Source of the DNA: Pseudomonas sp. TTU2014-080ASC
GTDB taxonomy: Bacteria; Pseudomonadota; Gammaproteobacteria; Pseudomonadales; Pseudomonadaceae
Reading direction: 5' to 3'
Assembly (NCBI RefSeq): GCF_001446935.1
Contig: NZ_LKKK01000011.1
Span: 248,001-312,000, forward strand
DNA: 64,000 nt
Shown here: one piece after another, positions 1 to 9,068 of the stretch
Position numbering within the stretch: position 1 is the first letter of the stretch
Layout of the letters: each line of letters opens with the position of its first letter
Translations under genes and position numbers: made by a program
The notes under the pieces: model-generated
The model's input: the letters and a program-made list of their open reading frames with translations, nothing else
What the model was told of the DNA's origin: nothing
Databases searched by the model: none

Positions 1-169
1 GTACCCGGATCATATCCAGGTCACTTTGTTTTAGTTGCAGCAGGCTGTGCTGGGCGTACCAGGCTTGTGCTTCCGGGCTGTCGACTGCCAGCTCGCCGTT
101 CATTCCAGCGAAAGGGGCTGTTTCTACCTGTTGGAGTGTGCCTTGTTCGTCGCGCTTTACGTACAGCAT
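1..169 (-). CDS. Small conserved Pseudomonas protein, partial (cut by window edge)
   Basis: A minus-strand frame opens at the ATG at 167-169 and stays open for 56 codons to the left edge of the window. It has an AAAAGGAG ribosome site about eight bases upstream. The protein starts MLYVKRDEQGTL and continues with a hydrophilic sequence (NGELAVDSPEAQAWYAQHSL). This resembles a short protein of pseudomonads that databases often label 'tryptophan synthase subunit beta-like', a label that does not establish a function. The C-terminal end lies outside the window, so length and role cannot be judged. It is probably its own transcription unit, because the mms operon terminates just downstream of mmsB. 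Confidence 0.6.
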   Translation of the reverse strand, partial: MLYVKRDEQGTLQQVETAPFAGMNGELAVDSPEAQAWYAQHSLLQLKQSDLDMIRV

Positions 170-310
170 TAATCCGCTCCTTTTTATTCTGGACGGCCAG
201 ACGGGCTATTAAGCGGCCTTGTTCTGGTACTAAATTGCAGGATTGCGTGAGTGTGTTTGCCCGGAGCGAGAAGCGCAATACACCTGACGGCTAAAAACAG
301 AGGGATTGTG

Positions 311-344
311 AAGAAAAGCAGCGCCCCGAGTGGCTCAGGACGCT
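311..344 (-). terminator. Rho-independent terminator of the mms operon
   Basis: Read on the minus strand, AGCGTCCTGAG pairs with CTCGGGGCGCT over 11 positions (two are G-U) around a CCA loop. A T-rich tail (GCTTTTCTT) follows. It lies 16 bases past the mmsB stop codon and closes the catabolic operon. Confidence 0.75.
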
Positions 345-359
345 GTGAATTTGCGGGTT

Positions 360-1244
360 TCAGTCAACAAACAATTGCTGCACGACAGAGAAGTCCTGCT
401 TGCCTTTGCCCTGTTTCAGCAGCAGGCGGTACAGCTGCAAGGCGAGTGCGCCCATTGGCGTACTGCTGCCGCTGGCTTGTGCGGCCTCCTGGGCCAGGCC
501 TAAATCTTTGGCCATCAGCTCGGCCATAAAACCGCCGCTGTAATTCTTCGAGGCCGGGGCGTTTTCCATCACGCCGGGCCAAGGGTTGTACTTTTCCAGC
601 GTCCAGTTGCCGCCAGAGCTTTGCCGCATGATCTCGGCCAGCACAGCAGGATCAAGACCGTTGGCAACGCCCATGGCCATGGCTTCGGCAGTAGCGATCA
701 TCTGCACGGCAAGCACCTGATTGTTGCAGACCTTGGCGACCTGACCGGCACCTTCTGGGCCTGCGTGGAAGATGTTTTTGCCCATGGCTTCGAACAGCGA
801 GCGGGCTTTTTCCAATGTGCTGGCGGCACCGCCGATCATAAAGGTCAGGGTGCCGGCCGCAGCACCGCCGGTACCGCCGGAAACAGGTGCATCCAGCAGC
901 TCAATGCCGCGCTCGCGAGCGGCGGCATGCACGCGGCGGGCAGCGTCCGGGGCGATGGTGGAGCACTCTAAAACCAGTGTTCCCGCAGGCAGTTTGCTGA
1001 GCAGGCCGTGATCGCCGAGATACAGCCCTTCAACATGGCGGCTAGCGGGCAGCATGCTGATCACGGCGCGGGCACCTTGGGCAGCGTCCTCGGCACTGCT
1101 GGCAGCGGTTGCGCCTTCAGCGGCCAGTTGCTCGACGGCGTTTTGTTGCAGGTCAAAGGCTTTAACTGCAAAACCAGCCTTGAGCAGGTTACGGGCCATG
1201 GGCAGGCCCATGTGGCCGAGGCCGATAAAGGCGATGTGGGTCAT
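360..1244 (-). CDS. mmsB: 3-hydroxyisobutyrate dehydrogenase MmsB
   Basis: Oxidises 3-hydroxyisobutyrate to methylmalonate semialdehyde with NAD+ in valine breakdown, in the cytosol. The 294-residue length is normal for the family. The N-terminal Rossmann motif GLGHMG is at residues 8-13, the substrate-binding stretch DAPVSGG at 118-124, and the catalytic lysine is K171 in KVCNNQ. It is the last gene of the operon, 27 bp after the 3-hydroxyisobutyryl-CoA hydrolase that makes its substrate, and is followed by a terminator. The neighbours separate it from other beta-hydroxyacid dehydrogenases such as tartronate semialdehyde reductase. Confidence 0.93.
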   Translation of the reverse strand: MTHIAFIGLGHMGLPMARNLLKAGFAVKAFDLQQNAVEQLAAEGATAASSAEDAAQGARAVISMLPASRHVEGLYLGDHGLLSKLPAGTLVLECSTIAPDAARRVHAAARERGIELLDAPVSGGTGGAAAGTLTFMIGGAASTLEKARSLFEAMGKNIFHAGPEGAGQVAKVCNNQVLAVQMIATAEAMAMGVANGLDPAVLAEIMRQSSGGNWTLEKYNPWPGVMENAPASKNYSGGFMAELMAKDLGLAQEAAQASGSSTPMGALALQLYRLLLKQGKGKQDFSVVQQLFVD

Positions 1245-1271
1245 TATTATTCTCCTGCCGGTTGCGGTGGT

Positions 1272-2375
1272 TTACAGGTCCGCCAGTGGATGGGGACCGT
1301 CCCAGACGGGTTGGAAGTGCGCTTCGATTACGCCGCTGGCGATGTTGGCGACATCCGGCCAGTGCCAGTGCGGTGTCTGGTCTTTGTCGATCAGGCGGGC
1401 ACGTACGCCTTCCGGGAACTCCGGGTGGCGGCAGCAGTTCAGGCTCATGGCGTATTCCATGCGGAACACGTCGGCGAGCGACAGGTGCCGGGCGCGTTTG
1501 ATCTGTTCCCAAACCAGATGTGCTGTCAGCGGTGAGCCGCCTGCAAGGGTTTTGGCGGCGCGTGCGAGCAGGGCGTCTTCGTCGTCTTTCAAGTCTGTCA
1601 GCGCCTGCCAGCAGTGGACCAGATCCGGCTGATCGAGCAATGCGTCGATGCGTTCGCGGCGTGGCAGCCACTGGGCGTCCGGCAACGCTGGGCGGGCATC
1701 ATTTTCAAGGGCTTTGAGCAGGCTGTGCAGCTGCGCTTGCGGGTTATCGCGCCAGTTCAGCTGAGTCAGGCCGTCGATCAGGTCGTCTTGCTGAGTATCG
1801 AGCAGCACGCGGTCGGCCAGGTTCAAATCCAGCGCGTCGCGAGCATTGATGGTGCTGGCAGTCAGGCCGAGGAACAGGCCGAGCTTGCCTGGCAGGCGGG
1901 CGAGGAACCAGCTGCCGCCCACATCCGGGTACAGGCCGATGTTTACCTCCGGCATGCCGAGGCGGCTGCCCGGCGTGACGATGCGGATGCCCGCGCCTTG
2001 CATCAGGCCCATGCCGCCGCCCAGCACGTGACCGTGGGCCCAGCAGATCAGTGGTTTTGGGTAGGTGTGGATGCGGTAGTCGAGGCGGTATTCGTCCTCG
2101 AAAAAGCGCCGCGCCAGTGGCGGAACTTCGCCGGGGTGCTCGCGGCACTGCTGCACCAGTTGCACCACGTCGCCGCCTGCGCAGAAGGCCTTGGGGCCGT
2201 TGCCACGCAGCAGCACACAGGCGATATTCGGGTCGTTAGCCCACGTGTCGAGCTGCGCGCTCAGTGCCTCAATCATCGGCATCGACAGGGCGTTCAGGCT
2301 CTTTTCTGCATCCAGTGTGGCAATGCCGATGGATTGGCCGTGCTGGGCTGAGCAGGTTTCGAATTGCACATTCAT
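1272..2375 (-). CDS. 3-hydroxyisobutyryl-CoA hydrolase (crotonase superfamily)
   Basis: Predicted to hydrolyse 3-hydroxyisobutyryl-CoA to free 3-hydroxyisobutyrate, the step before MmsB in valine catabolism. The 367-residue protein is longer than a plain enoyl-CoA hydratase. This is typical of the hydrolase subfamily, which carries an extra C-terminal helical region. Visible motifs are FCAGGDV (64-70, oxyanion hole), GHVLGGGMGL (115-124), and MPEVNIGLYPDVG with E143 and D151, the acidic residues used by this subfamily. It sits 13 bp after the enoyl-CoA hydratase gene and 27 bp before mmsB, so co-transcription is likely. Length and motifs make a simple hydratase unlikely. Confidence 0.88.
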   Translation of the reverse strand: MNVQFETCSAQHGQSIGIATLDAEKSLNALSMPMIEALSAQLDTWANDPNIACVLLRGNGPKAFCAGGDVVQLVQQCREHPGEVPPLARRFFEDEYRLDYRIHTYPKPLICWAHGHVLGGGMGLMQGAGIRIVTPGSRLGMPEVNIGLYPDVGGSWFLARLPGKLGLFLGLTASTINARDALDLNLADRVLLDTQQDDLIDGLTQLNWRDNPQAQLHSLLKALENDARPALPDAQWLPRRERIDALLDQPDLVHCWQALTDLKDDEDALLARAAKTLAGGSPLTAHLVWEQIKRARHLSLADVFRMEYAMSLNCCRHPEFPEGVRARLIDKDQTPHWHWPDVANIASGVIEAHFQPVWDGPHPLADL

Positions 2376-2388
2376 AACGGGCTTCCGC

Positions 2389-3207
2389 TTATTTGTTGTT
2401 CCACTTGGCGTCGCGTTTTTCCAGAAACGCGTTTACGCCTTCGCGGGTGTCGGAGTAGTCGAAGAGGTCGACAAAGCGTTCGCGCTCTTCGCTCAGCCAG
2501 GTATTCGGGCCGCGCTCGCGGGCACCTTGAATCAGTGGCTTGATGGTGCGCACGGCAACCGGGCTTTGCCGCGCCACTTTGGCCGCCAGCAGTAAGGCGT
2601 GGTTGCGTGCTTCGCCGGTCTCGACCACTTGCTCAACCAAGCCAATACGCAGGGCTGTGTTGGCATCGACACGTTCGCCGCAGAGGATCATGCGTTTGGC
2701 CCAGCCTTCGCCCACCAGCCACGGCAGGTTCTGGGTGCCGCCCGCGCAGGGCAGTAGGCCGACGGTGGCTTCCGGCAGGGCCATTTGCGCTTGCTCCTCG
2801 GCAATGCGGATATCACAGGCCAGCGCGCATTCCAGACCGCCGCCCATGGCGTAGCCGTTGATGGCGGCTATGGACACGCCGCGGAAGTCGCGCAGGGCTT
2901 CGAAGGCTTCACCGAAGCGGCGGGCCATTTCCCGGGCGCGGGCTTTGTCGCCATCGGCAAACAGGTTGAGGTCGGCCCCTGCGCTGAAGAACTTGCTGCC
3001 CTGGCCGGTGATCACCAGCGCGTAGATATCGTCGTCGCGGTTGAGGTGTTCCATCAGCTGTTTGAGGCCGATCAGTGAGTCACGGTCCCAGGTGTTAGCC
3101 GGTGGGTTGTTGATGGTGATCAGCGCGGTGTGGCCGTGTTTTTCTACGGTCAGCTTGTGGGTCAGGTCGAACACGCCGGTTTTATAGGTTTCAAGTGCGG
3201 TGGACAT
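2389..3207 (-). CDS. dspI: Enoyl-CoA hydratase, likely DspI orthologue
   Basis: A 272-residue crotonase-fold protein predicted to hydrate methacrylyl-CoA (or another 2-enoyl-CoA) in valine catabolism. It has FFSAGADL near residue 75 (oxyanion hole), and both catalytic glutamates: E126 in GGGLECALA and E146 in LPEATVG. The start at 3207 is chosen because GAGGA lies seven bases upstream; an in-frame ATG at 3219 has no such site. From memory, the P. aeruginosa gene in the same position and of the same length is DspI (PA0745), proposed to make the dispersal signal cis-2-decenoate. That role is inferred by synteny only; the sequence itself shows an ordinary hydratase active site. Confidence 0.85.
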   Translation of the reverse strand: MSTALETYKTGVFDLTHKLTVEKHGHTALITINNPPANTWDRDSLIGLKQLMEHLNRDDDIYALVITGQGSKFFSAGADLNLFADGDKARAREMARRFGEAFEALRDFRGVSIAAINGYAMGGGLECALACDIRIAEEQAQMALPEATVGLLPCAGGTQNLPWLVGEGWAKRMILCGERVDANTALRIGLVEQVVETGEARNHALLLAAKVARQSPVAVRTIKPLIQGARERGPNTWLSEERERFVDLFDYSDTREGVNAFLEKRDAKWNNK

Positions 3208-3232
3208 GATGATCCTCATCAGTTGTGGCTGA

Positions 3233-3253
3233 ACGCCCGCGTTGTGCGGGCGT
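3233..3253. repeat. Intercistronic GC-rich hairpin between the hydratase and dehydrogenase genes
   Basis: A perfect 8-bp inverted repeat (ACGCCCGC, loop gttgt, GCGGGCGT) sits in the 56-bp gap between two operon genes. It has no T-tract on either strand. It therefore looks more like an RNA processing or stability hairpin than a terminator. Confidence 0.6.
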
Positions 3254-3263
3254 GATCAAATTC

Positions 3264-4427
3264 TTACAGCAGGTTATCGAGCATACCGCCTTGTTCCAGC
3301 AGGCGGCGGGCGATGATGACCCGCATGATTTCGTTGGTGCCTTCGAGAATCTGGTGTACGCGGCTGTCGCGCACCCAGCGCTCCAGCGGGTAATCGTTGA
3401 GGTAGCCGTAGCCACCGTGCAATTGCAGGGCTTCGTTGCACAGGTTGAAGCAATGATCGGTGGCAAAGCGCTTGGCCATTGCACAGTAGAGGCTGGCTTC
3501 GCCGTGCTGGTGATCAAGCTTGTGTGCGGCCAGACGCACCATCTGCCGGCTTGCGGTGAGGTCGGTGAGCATGTCGGCCAGCTTGAATTGCAGAGCCTGG
3601 AAATGGCTCAGGTTTTTGCCGAACTGCTTGCGCTCTTCCACATAGCGCAGGGATTGCTCCAGTGCTGCTTGCGCTGCACCAAGGGAGCAACTGGCGATGT
3701 TGATGCGGCCGCCATCGAGGCCTTTCATGGCGTAGACGAAGCCCATGCCTTCCGGGCCGATACGGTTGCTGGCCGGGATACGCACGCCTTCAAAGCTGAT
3801 GGTGCGCGTGGGCTGTGCGCGCCAGCCCATCTTCAGTTCGTTGCGGCCGTATTTCACGCCTTCGGTATTGCCGGGCACGAGGAAGCAGGAAATGCCTTTG
3901 GCACCTTCCTCGCCGGTGCGCGCCATGACGATCAGCACATCGGTGCTACCTGCGCCGGAGATAAAGCACTTGCTGCCGTCGATGATGTAGTCGTCACCGT
4001 CGCGCTTGGCGCGGGTGCGCAGGTGGGCGGCGTCGGAGCCAGCATCGGGCTCGGTGAGGCAGTACGAGGCCAGCAGTTCACCGCTGACCAGGCGCGGCAG
4101 CCAGGCATCTTTCAGGGCTTGATCGCCGAACGACGCAAGCATCCACGAGGCCATGTTGTGGATGGTGAGGAAGGCTGTAGTGGCGATACAGCCTGCGGAC
4201 AGTTGCTCGAAAATCAGTGATGCGCTCAGTCTGGACAGTCCCAGCCCGCCGTCTTCTTCCTTGATGTACAGGGCCAGGTAGCCCTGTTCGGCGGCACGTT
4301 TGATCACATCCACCGGGAAGTGGTGGTCGCGGTCCCAGTCGGCGGCGTGCGGAGCCAGCTCATGGCTGGCAAAGGCGCGGGCGCTTTCGACTAGCAGGCG
4401 TTGCTCATCACTGAGTTCGTAGTCCAT
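3264..4427 (-). CDS. Acyl-CoA dehydrogenase, probably isobutyryl-CoA dehydrogenase
   Basis: An FAD enzyme of 387 residues predicted to oxidise isobutyryl-CoA to methacrylyl-CoA, the substrate of the neighbouring hydratase. It has the family signature CLTEPDAGSD near residues 117-126, an FAD/subunit stretch with the DGGRINIA motif, and the catalytic base E362 in LEGTNEI near the C terminus. It is 6 bp downstream of the orphan binding-protein gene and precedes the hydratase. A short/branched-chain substrate is inferred from the operon; chain-length preference cannot be read from the sequence. Confidence 0.88.
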   Translation of the reverse strand: MDYELSDEQRLLVESARAFASHELAPHAADWDRDHHFPVDVIKRAAEQGYLALYIKEEDGGLGLSRLSASLIFEQLSAGCIATTAFLTIHNMASWMLASFGDQALKDAWLPRLVSGELLASYCLTEPDAGSDAAHLRTRAKRDGDDYIIDGSKCFISGAGSTDVLIVMARTGEEGAKGISCFLVPGNTEGVKYGRNELKMGWRAQPTRTISFEGVRIPASNRIGPEGMGFVYAMKGLDGGRINIASCSLGAAQAALEQSLRYVEERKQFGKNLSHFQALQFKLADMLTDLTASRQMVRLAAHKLDHQHGEASLYCAMAKRFATDHCFNLCNEALQLHGGYGYLNDYPLERWVRDSRVHQILEGTNEIMRVIIARRLLEQGGMLDNLL

Positions 4428-4433
4428 AAATCC

Positions 4434-5681
4434 TCACTGTAGGGTCAGGGGTTGCCCAGCGGCTGTTCGCTCTGCCCGCCAGTCTTCAAGGCTGGGCACT
4501 GCTTGCGACTGGTCAAGCCGGTCGACGATATTGAAGAAGTCTTGCTTGAAGGGATCAAGCATCACTTCGTTGCGACTTTTGACCTGCACAACGTACACGG
4601 TCTGCGCGTTTTGGTGATCAAAGGCACGCCATGTCTGGCGGTCTTTGAGCAGGGTGTAACTGTGGTTTTCCAGTGCTGCAATTAACGCTTCGCTGTCCAG
4701 GCTTCGGCTGCGCTGCACGGCATCCGCCCATTGGTAGACGATGCTGTAGGCCGAGGCGGCGGAGCTGGACGGGTACATCTCGTAGCGTTGGGCGAAGTTT
4801 TTCACGAAGTCTTTGCCTGCGGCCGAGTCTTCCAGCTCCGGTACGCGCCAGGTCCAGGGCTCGGTGCCGAGTACGCCTTCCATAATGCCGGGGCCTGCCT
4901 GTTCAACAACGTGCTGAGTCAGGTTGGGAGCGACGATTTGCATGCGTTTTGTCAGGCCTAGTTTGTCGGCGAGGCGCATGGCGCGTACCAGGTCTTCGCC
5001 AAACAGCACAAGGACAAGCACCTGGGCATTGCTGCTGGCAGCTTGCTCCAGTGCCTGTTGGTAGTCCTTTTGCCGGGCGTCCGGGAAGGGCACTTTGACG
5101 CCGGGATGTTTGCTGCTGTCGAGACTGCCGGTGTTCTGGCGCAGCGAGCTTTCGGTGGTGTTGCCCCAGGTGTAATCGGCAGTGATGTAGAAGAAGTTCT
5201 GTTCAGGCAGATGCTTGTTCAGATAAAGGCCAAGCGCGCGGGCGCTCATCCATGCGTTATTGCATTCGCGGAACATATAGCGATGGCCATCTTTGCCGGT
5301 GGTGTCATTGGAGTAGGTGAGGGTGCCGAAGTAGAGCAGGCTGTGTTGCGCCGCTTGCTTACTGGCGGCAATGGCTACCGCGCTGGAGGCACCGCCAAAG
5401 AGCATCTTGGCACCGCTGGCAGCCAGCAGATCGACGTTGCGCACGGCTTTTTCCGGGCGTGAGGCTGTGTCTTTAGTGGCAAGTGCCAACGGGCGGCCGA
5501 GCACGCCGCCGCGTTGGTTTAACTCATCTATGGCCAGCAAGGCACCGCGCATCTGGGCCAATCCTTCTTCTTTGTAATGACCGGTGCGCGGGTAGTTGAG
5601 GCCGAGGATAATCGGTTCAGCGGCCTGCGCTACAGCAGTCATTCCGGCCCACAGGGCCAGGGTGGCAGTGAGTTTCTTCAT
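4434..5681 (-). CDS. Periplasmic substrate-binding protein, branched-chain amino acid type (orphan)
   Basis: A 415-residue protein with a clear signal peptide (residues 1-20, cleavage near VAQAAEP) and a type-I periplasmic-binding fold of the Leu/Ile/Val family. It starts the mature domain with ILGLNYPRTGHYKEEG and has the typical LLAASGAKMLFGGASSAVA segment. No permease or ATPase gene is nearby, so it must work with a distant transporter or act as a sensor or chaperone. It is embedded between mmsA and the acyl-CoA dehydrogenase gene, only 6 bp before the latter, so it is probably co-expressed with valine catabolism. A valine, branched-chain acid or short-acid ligand is an inference. An inverted repeat lies 22 bp before the start. 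Confidence 0.8.
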   Translation of the reverse strand: MKKLTATLALWAGMTAVAQAAEPIILGLNYPRTGHYKEEGLAQMRGALLAIDELNQRGGVLGRPLALATKDTASRPEKAVRNVDLLAASGAKMLFGGASSAVAIAASKQAAQHSLLYFGTLTYSNDTTGKDGHRYMFRECNNAWMSARALGLYLNKHLPEQNFFYITADYTWGNTTESSLRQNTGSLDSSKHPGVKVPFPDARQKDYQQALEQAASSNAQVLVLVLFGEDLVRAMRLADKLGLTKRMQIVAPNLTQHVVEQAGPGIMEGVLGTEPWTWRVPELEDSAAGKDFVKNFAQRYEMYPSSSAASAYSIVYQWADAVQRSRSLDSEALIAALENHSYTLLKDRQTWRAFDHQNAQTVYVVQVKSRNEVMLDPFKQDFFNIVDRLDQSQAVPSLEDWRAERTAAGQPLTLQ

Positions 5682-5702
5682 GATGTCCCCTTATTATTGT
5701 TG

Positions 5703-5729
5703 TGTCAGAGACACTTTGATGCTCTGACA
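5703..5729. promoter_or_regulatory. Operator-like inverted repeat upstream of the orphan binding protein
   Basis: TGTCAGAG and its exact complement CTCTGACA are separated by 11 bases, about 22 bp upstream of the binding-protein start. The spacing suits a dimeric regulator, and it could also fold as a hairpin in the mRNA. There is no T-tract after it. Confidence 0.5.
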
Positions 5730-5799
5730 TTTCAGGGGGCATTCTCTTTTGGTCTAAGGCTGGGTTAACTGCTTTGGGTCAACCTCGCCTTTGCTTGCT

Positions 5800-7293
5800 T
5801 CACTTGAGTTGGATTGTCAGGTTGGGGCCGTTCAGTTCGTCTTCATCGAACCAGCGGCTGGTGACTGTTTTGGTCTCGGTGAAGAAACGCACGCCCTGTT
5901 TGCCGTAGGCGTGCAGGTCTCCGTAGAACGAGCCTTTCCAACCGGTGAAGGAGAAGAACGGTAGCGGCACTGGCACCGGTACGTTGATGCCGACCTGGCC
6001 GACTTCCACCGCGTGCTGGTAATGCCGCGCCGCCGCGCCGGAGCGGGTAAAAATAGAGGTTCCATTGCCGTACGGGCTGGCGTTGACCAGTTCGATTGCC
6101 TGCTCCAGTGTCTCCACCTCCATGCACACCAGCACAGGGCCGAAGATTTCTTCGCGGTACAGGGCCATGTTTGAGGTCACGCCACGGAACAGGGTGGGGC
6201 CAACCCAGTTGCCGTTGGGGAAACCCTCGACCGCGCAATGGCTGCCATCCAGCAGGCACTCGGCGCCTTCGGCTTTGCCTTCTGCAATCAGGCGCAGCAC
6301 GCGTTGCTTAGCTTGCTGGCTGATCAGCGGGCCATAGGCAGAGTGGCCATCGCGCCAGTAGCCAGGCTGCAAATCTTCCATCTGCTGCTTGAGTTCGCCG
6401 ATCCATTGGTTGGCGTCGCCGACGAACACCGCCACGCTGATCGCCATGCAGCGCTGCCCGGCAGCACCGCAACTGGCACCTACCAGGTTGCTCAGCACTT
6501 GCTGTTTGTTGGCGTCGGGCATGATCACCATATGGTTCTTCGCTCCGGCGAAGGCTTGCACGCGCTTCATGTGGGCGCTGCCGGTGCGGTAAATGTGTTG
6601 GCCAACTGGCACCGAGCCGACGAAGGAAATGGCGCGCACATCCGGGTGGGTGAGCAGGCTGTCGACTACTTCGCGGCCGCCGTGCAGCACTTGCAGGATG
6701 CCTTTAGGTGCACCGGCTTCGATAAACAGTTCGGCCAGGCGGTTGGGTGTCAGCGGGTCTTGTTCGGAGGGCTTGAGGATAAAGCTGTTACCGGCGGCGA
6801 TGGCCAGCGGGAACATCCACAGAGGAATCATCGCTGGGAAGTTGAACGGGGTGATGCCGACGCAGACGCCCAGCGGCTGAATCCAGCTGGCGGTGTCGAT
6901 ATTGCGGGCGACGTTCTCCATGGTTTCGCCCATCATCAGGCTGGCGATATTGCAGGCCTGCTCGACCACCTCGATCCCACGCCAGACGTCGCCTTTGGCG
7001 TCAGCGAGCGTTTTGCCGGTCTCGCTGGCGAGCAGTTCGGCCAACTCGTCGTGGTGTTCTTTGAGCAGGTGCTGGTAGCGCAGCATCAACCGGGCCCGGT
7101 CTGAAACCGGCACTTCACGCCAGCTGACGAAAGCCTCTTTGGCACTGGCGATGGCGGCTTCGATTTCTTCGGCCGTGGCCTTGGGAGCCAAGGCAAGGAC
7201 TTCCTGAGTTGCCGGGTCGGTCACTTCAATAAATTCCCGGCTGCGGCTTTCGCGCCACTCACCGTCGATCAGTTGCGCAATGACTCTGCTCAT
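5800..7293 (-). CDS. mmsA: Methylmalonate-semialdehyde dehydrogenase (CoA-acylating) MmsA
   Basis: Converts methylmalonate semialdehyde to propionyl-CoA with NAD+ and CoA, the last step of the valine distal pathway. The 497-residue protein is the expected length. The NAD-site TPFNFPA (N151) and the catalytic C282 in [11 protein letters not shown] are both present. [11 protein letters not shown] is characteristic of the CoA-acylating branch rather than ordinary aldehyde dehydrogenases. It is the first gene of the minus-strand operon and divergent from an AraC-type regulator, which is the mmsR-mmsA arrangement known in P. aeruginosa. Confidence 0.95.
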   Translation of the reverse strand: MSRVIAQLIDGEWRESRSREFIEVTDPATQEVLALAPKATAEEIEAAIASAKEAFVSWREVPVSDRARLMLRYQHLLKEHHDELAELLASETGKTLADAKGDVWRGIEVVEQACNIASLMMGETMENVARNIDTASWIQPLGVCVGITPFNFPAMIPLWMFPLAIAAGNSFILKPSEQDPLTPNRLAELFIEAGAPKGILQVLHGGREVVDSLLTHPDVRAISFVGSVPVGQHIYRTGSAHMKRVQAFAGAKNHMVIMPDANKQQVLSNLVGASCGAAGQRCMAISVAVFVGDANQWIGELKQQMEDLQPGYWRDGHSAYGPLISQQAKQRVLRLIAEGKAEGAECLLDGSHCAVEGFPNGNWVGPTLFRGVTSNMALYREEIFGPVLVCMEVETLEQAIELVNASPYGNGTSIFTRSGAAARHYQHAVEVGQVGINVPVPVPLPFFSFTGWKGSFYGDLHAYGKQGVRFFTETKTVTSRWFDEDELNGPNLTIQLK

Positions 7294-7388
7294 CCTTGCC
7301 TCCTGCGAATCTCAATGGATTCGGTTGTTGTTTTGTCCGTTTATAGGCGGCTTTGCTGCGTTTGTGGATTGACGATCTTGGGCGCGGG

Positions 7389-8309
7389 ATGGACTATCTT
7401 GTTTTTCGTGCTCTGAAGATGCTTGCCATGCTTGATCAGGTCGAAACATCCAACTGGCCACTTCCGGCCAACGGCGTGCGCTTCATCACACCACCCAGAT
7501 TGCGCCGTTATTTGGCCCGTCACAGCTTGACAAGTGGCTGTTATCCGCAGGCTTTGGGGTTTTACCCGCAGGCGTTGGGGCACCACATGCAGCGCCTCCA
7601 GCCGGAGGATCACTTGCTCATATACTGCCGTTCAGGGCAGGGCTGGCTGGATATAGGGGATGGACGATTAGCAGTAAACGGAGGTGACTTGCTGATCCTG
7701 CCCAAAGGCGTTGCCCACGCTTATGGTGCGCAAGTGAGCCGCCCATGGACGATTTACTGGGTGCACTTTGACGGTGAACGGGTGGCGGACTATCTCAAGC
7801 CGCTCGGGCGTGGGCCGGTTTTGCATGTTGGGGTGCAGCCGCGCCTGCTGGCGGAATTTGATGCGCTATTGGGGCTGCGTAAACAGGGGCTGAGTGTTCC
7901 GCACTTTATCCATGCGGCGCATCAGTTACAGGCGCTGCTGACCTGGTTGGCGATTTTGCCTGCGCGCACCACGCTGAAGTCCGGCCGGGTGCTGGATGTG
8001 GACGCAGTGCATGCGGTGATGCGCGCCCATCTGCATGATTCGCTGAATCTTGATGAGCTGGCAGCACAGTTCAAGCTGTCGCGCTTCCATTTTGCCAAGA
8101 CCTACCGTGCCCTCACTGGGCAGGCACCGATTCAGGATTTTATCCAACTGAAAATGGCTCACGCCTGTCGCTTGCTCGACGAAGGCAGCCAAAGCATCCG
8201 CCAGGTCGCGGAGCAGTTGGGCTACGAGGATGTGTATTACTTCTCCCGCTTGTTCCGCAAAGTAGTGGGCATGGCACCCAGTCACTACCGAGCCCTGCAT
8301 CAGGGTTGA
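7389..8309 (+). CDS. mmsR: AraC-family regulator, MmsR-like activator of the valine operon
   Basis: A regulator with an N-terminal cupin-like effector domain ([24 protein letters not shown]) and two C-terminal helix-turn-helix motifs ([23 protein letters not shown] and [25 protein letters not shown]). It is predicted to activate mmsA and the genes behind it. The start is uncertain: in-frame ATGs occur at 7389, 7419 and 7428, and a TTG at 7353. None has a strong ribosome site, and the conserved part begins near [15 protein letters not shown], which favours 7419 or 7428. The divergent position next to mmsA supports the assignment. Confidence 0.82.
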   Translation: MDYLVFRALKMLAMLDQVETSNWPLPANGVRFITPPRLRRYLARHSLTSGCYPQALGFYPQALGHHMQRLQPEDHLLIYCRSGQGWLDIGDGRLAVNGGDLLILPKGVAHAYGAQVSRPWTIYWVHFDGERVADYLKPLGRGPVLHVGVQPRLLAEFDALLGLRKQGLSVPHFIHAAHQLQALLTWLAILPARTTLKSGRVLDVDAVHAVMRAHLHDSLNLDELAAQFKLSRFHFAKTYRALTGQAPIQDFIQLKMAHACRLLDEGSQSIRQVAEQLGYEDVYYFSRLFRKVVGMAPSHYRALHQG

Positions 8310-8365
8310 CTTGGGGCGGGGCGGGCTCTAGGTTGCCGCTTTTGTTTTTACAGGCAGGAGCCGCC

Positions 8366-9058
8366 ATGAGCGCTGCAGATAAAGTCAAACTCGAAGCCGG
8401 TTGGAAACAGGCTTTGCAGGAAGAATTCGACAAACCCTACATGCGTGAGCTGGGGGAGTTTCTGCGGGCGGAAAAGGCGGCAGGCAAGGTCATCTATCCG
8501 CCGGGACCGCTGATTTTCAATGCACTGAACTCGACGCCGCTGGATCAGGTGAAAGTGGTGATCATCGGTCAGGACCCATACCACGGTCCGGGCCAGGCCC
8601 ATGGCTTGTGCTTTTCGGTACAGCCGGGAGTAAAGACGCCGCCTTCACTGGTGAATATCTATAAAGAACTCAAGCGTGACCTGAATATCGACATTCCGTC
8701 CCACGGCTGTTTGCAACATTGGGCTGATCAGGGCGTGCTGCTGCTCAACACCTCGCTGACGGTGGAGCAAGCCATGGCCGGCTCCCACGCTGCGCGCGGC
8801 TGGCAGCCATTTACCGATAAGGTGATTGAAGTGGTCAGCGCTCATCAGCCGCATCTGGTCTTTCTGCTGTGGGGCTCTCATGCCCAAAGCAAGGAGAAGT
8901 TGATCGACACCACCAAGCACCTGGCGTTGAAGTCCGTGCACCCGTCGCCACTCTCCGCGCACCGTGGCTTTATCGGCAATGGCCATTTCAGCCGCTGCAA
9001 TAAATTCCTTGAGCAGAACGGTATGCAGCCGATTGACTGGCGCTTGCCGGAGCTTTGA
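8366..9058 (+). CDS. ung: Uracil-DNA glycosylase
   Basis: Removes uracil from DNA as the first step of base-excision repair. The 230-residue protein has the family-1 water-activating motif GQDPYHG (D70, H73) and the DNA-binding [10 protein letters not shown] near the C terminus. The start at 8366 is chosen for CAGGAG five to ten bases upstream; an open frame continues 60 bp further but lies in the spacer after mmsR. It is an isolated housekeeping gene between the valine locus and the tricarboxylate transporter. Confidence 0.97.
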   Translation: MSAADKVKLEAGWKQALQEEFDKPYMRELGEFLRAEKAAGKVIYPPGPLIFNALNSTPLDQVKVVIIGQDPYHGPGQAHGLCFSVQPGVKTPPSLVNIYKELKRDLNIDIPSHGCLQHWADQGVLLLNTSLTVEQAMAGSHAARGWQPFTDKVIEVVSAHQPHLVFLLWGSHAQSKEKLIDTTKHLALKSVHPSPLSAHRGFIGNGHFSRCNKFLEQNGMQPIDWRLPEL

Positions 9059-9068
9059 GTGTGAGTCT

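Noticed and set aside
7540..7585. Near-direct repeat in the MmsR-like gene (YPQALG twice)
   Set aside because: The two copies are six residues long and fit my memory of a conserved double YP-x-A pattern in MmsR-type proteins, so it is not a recent duplication.
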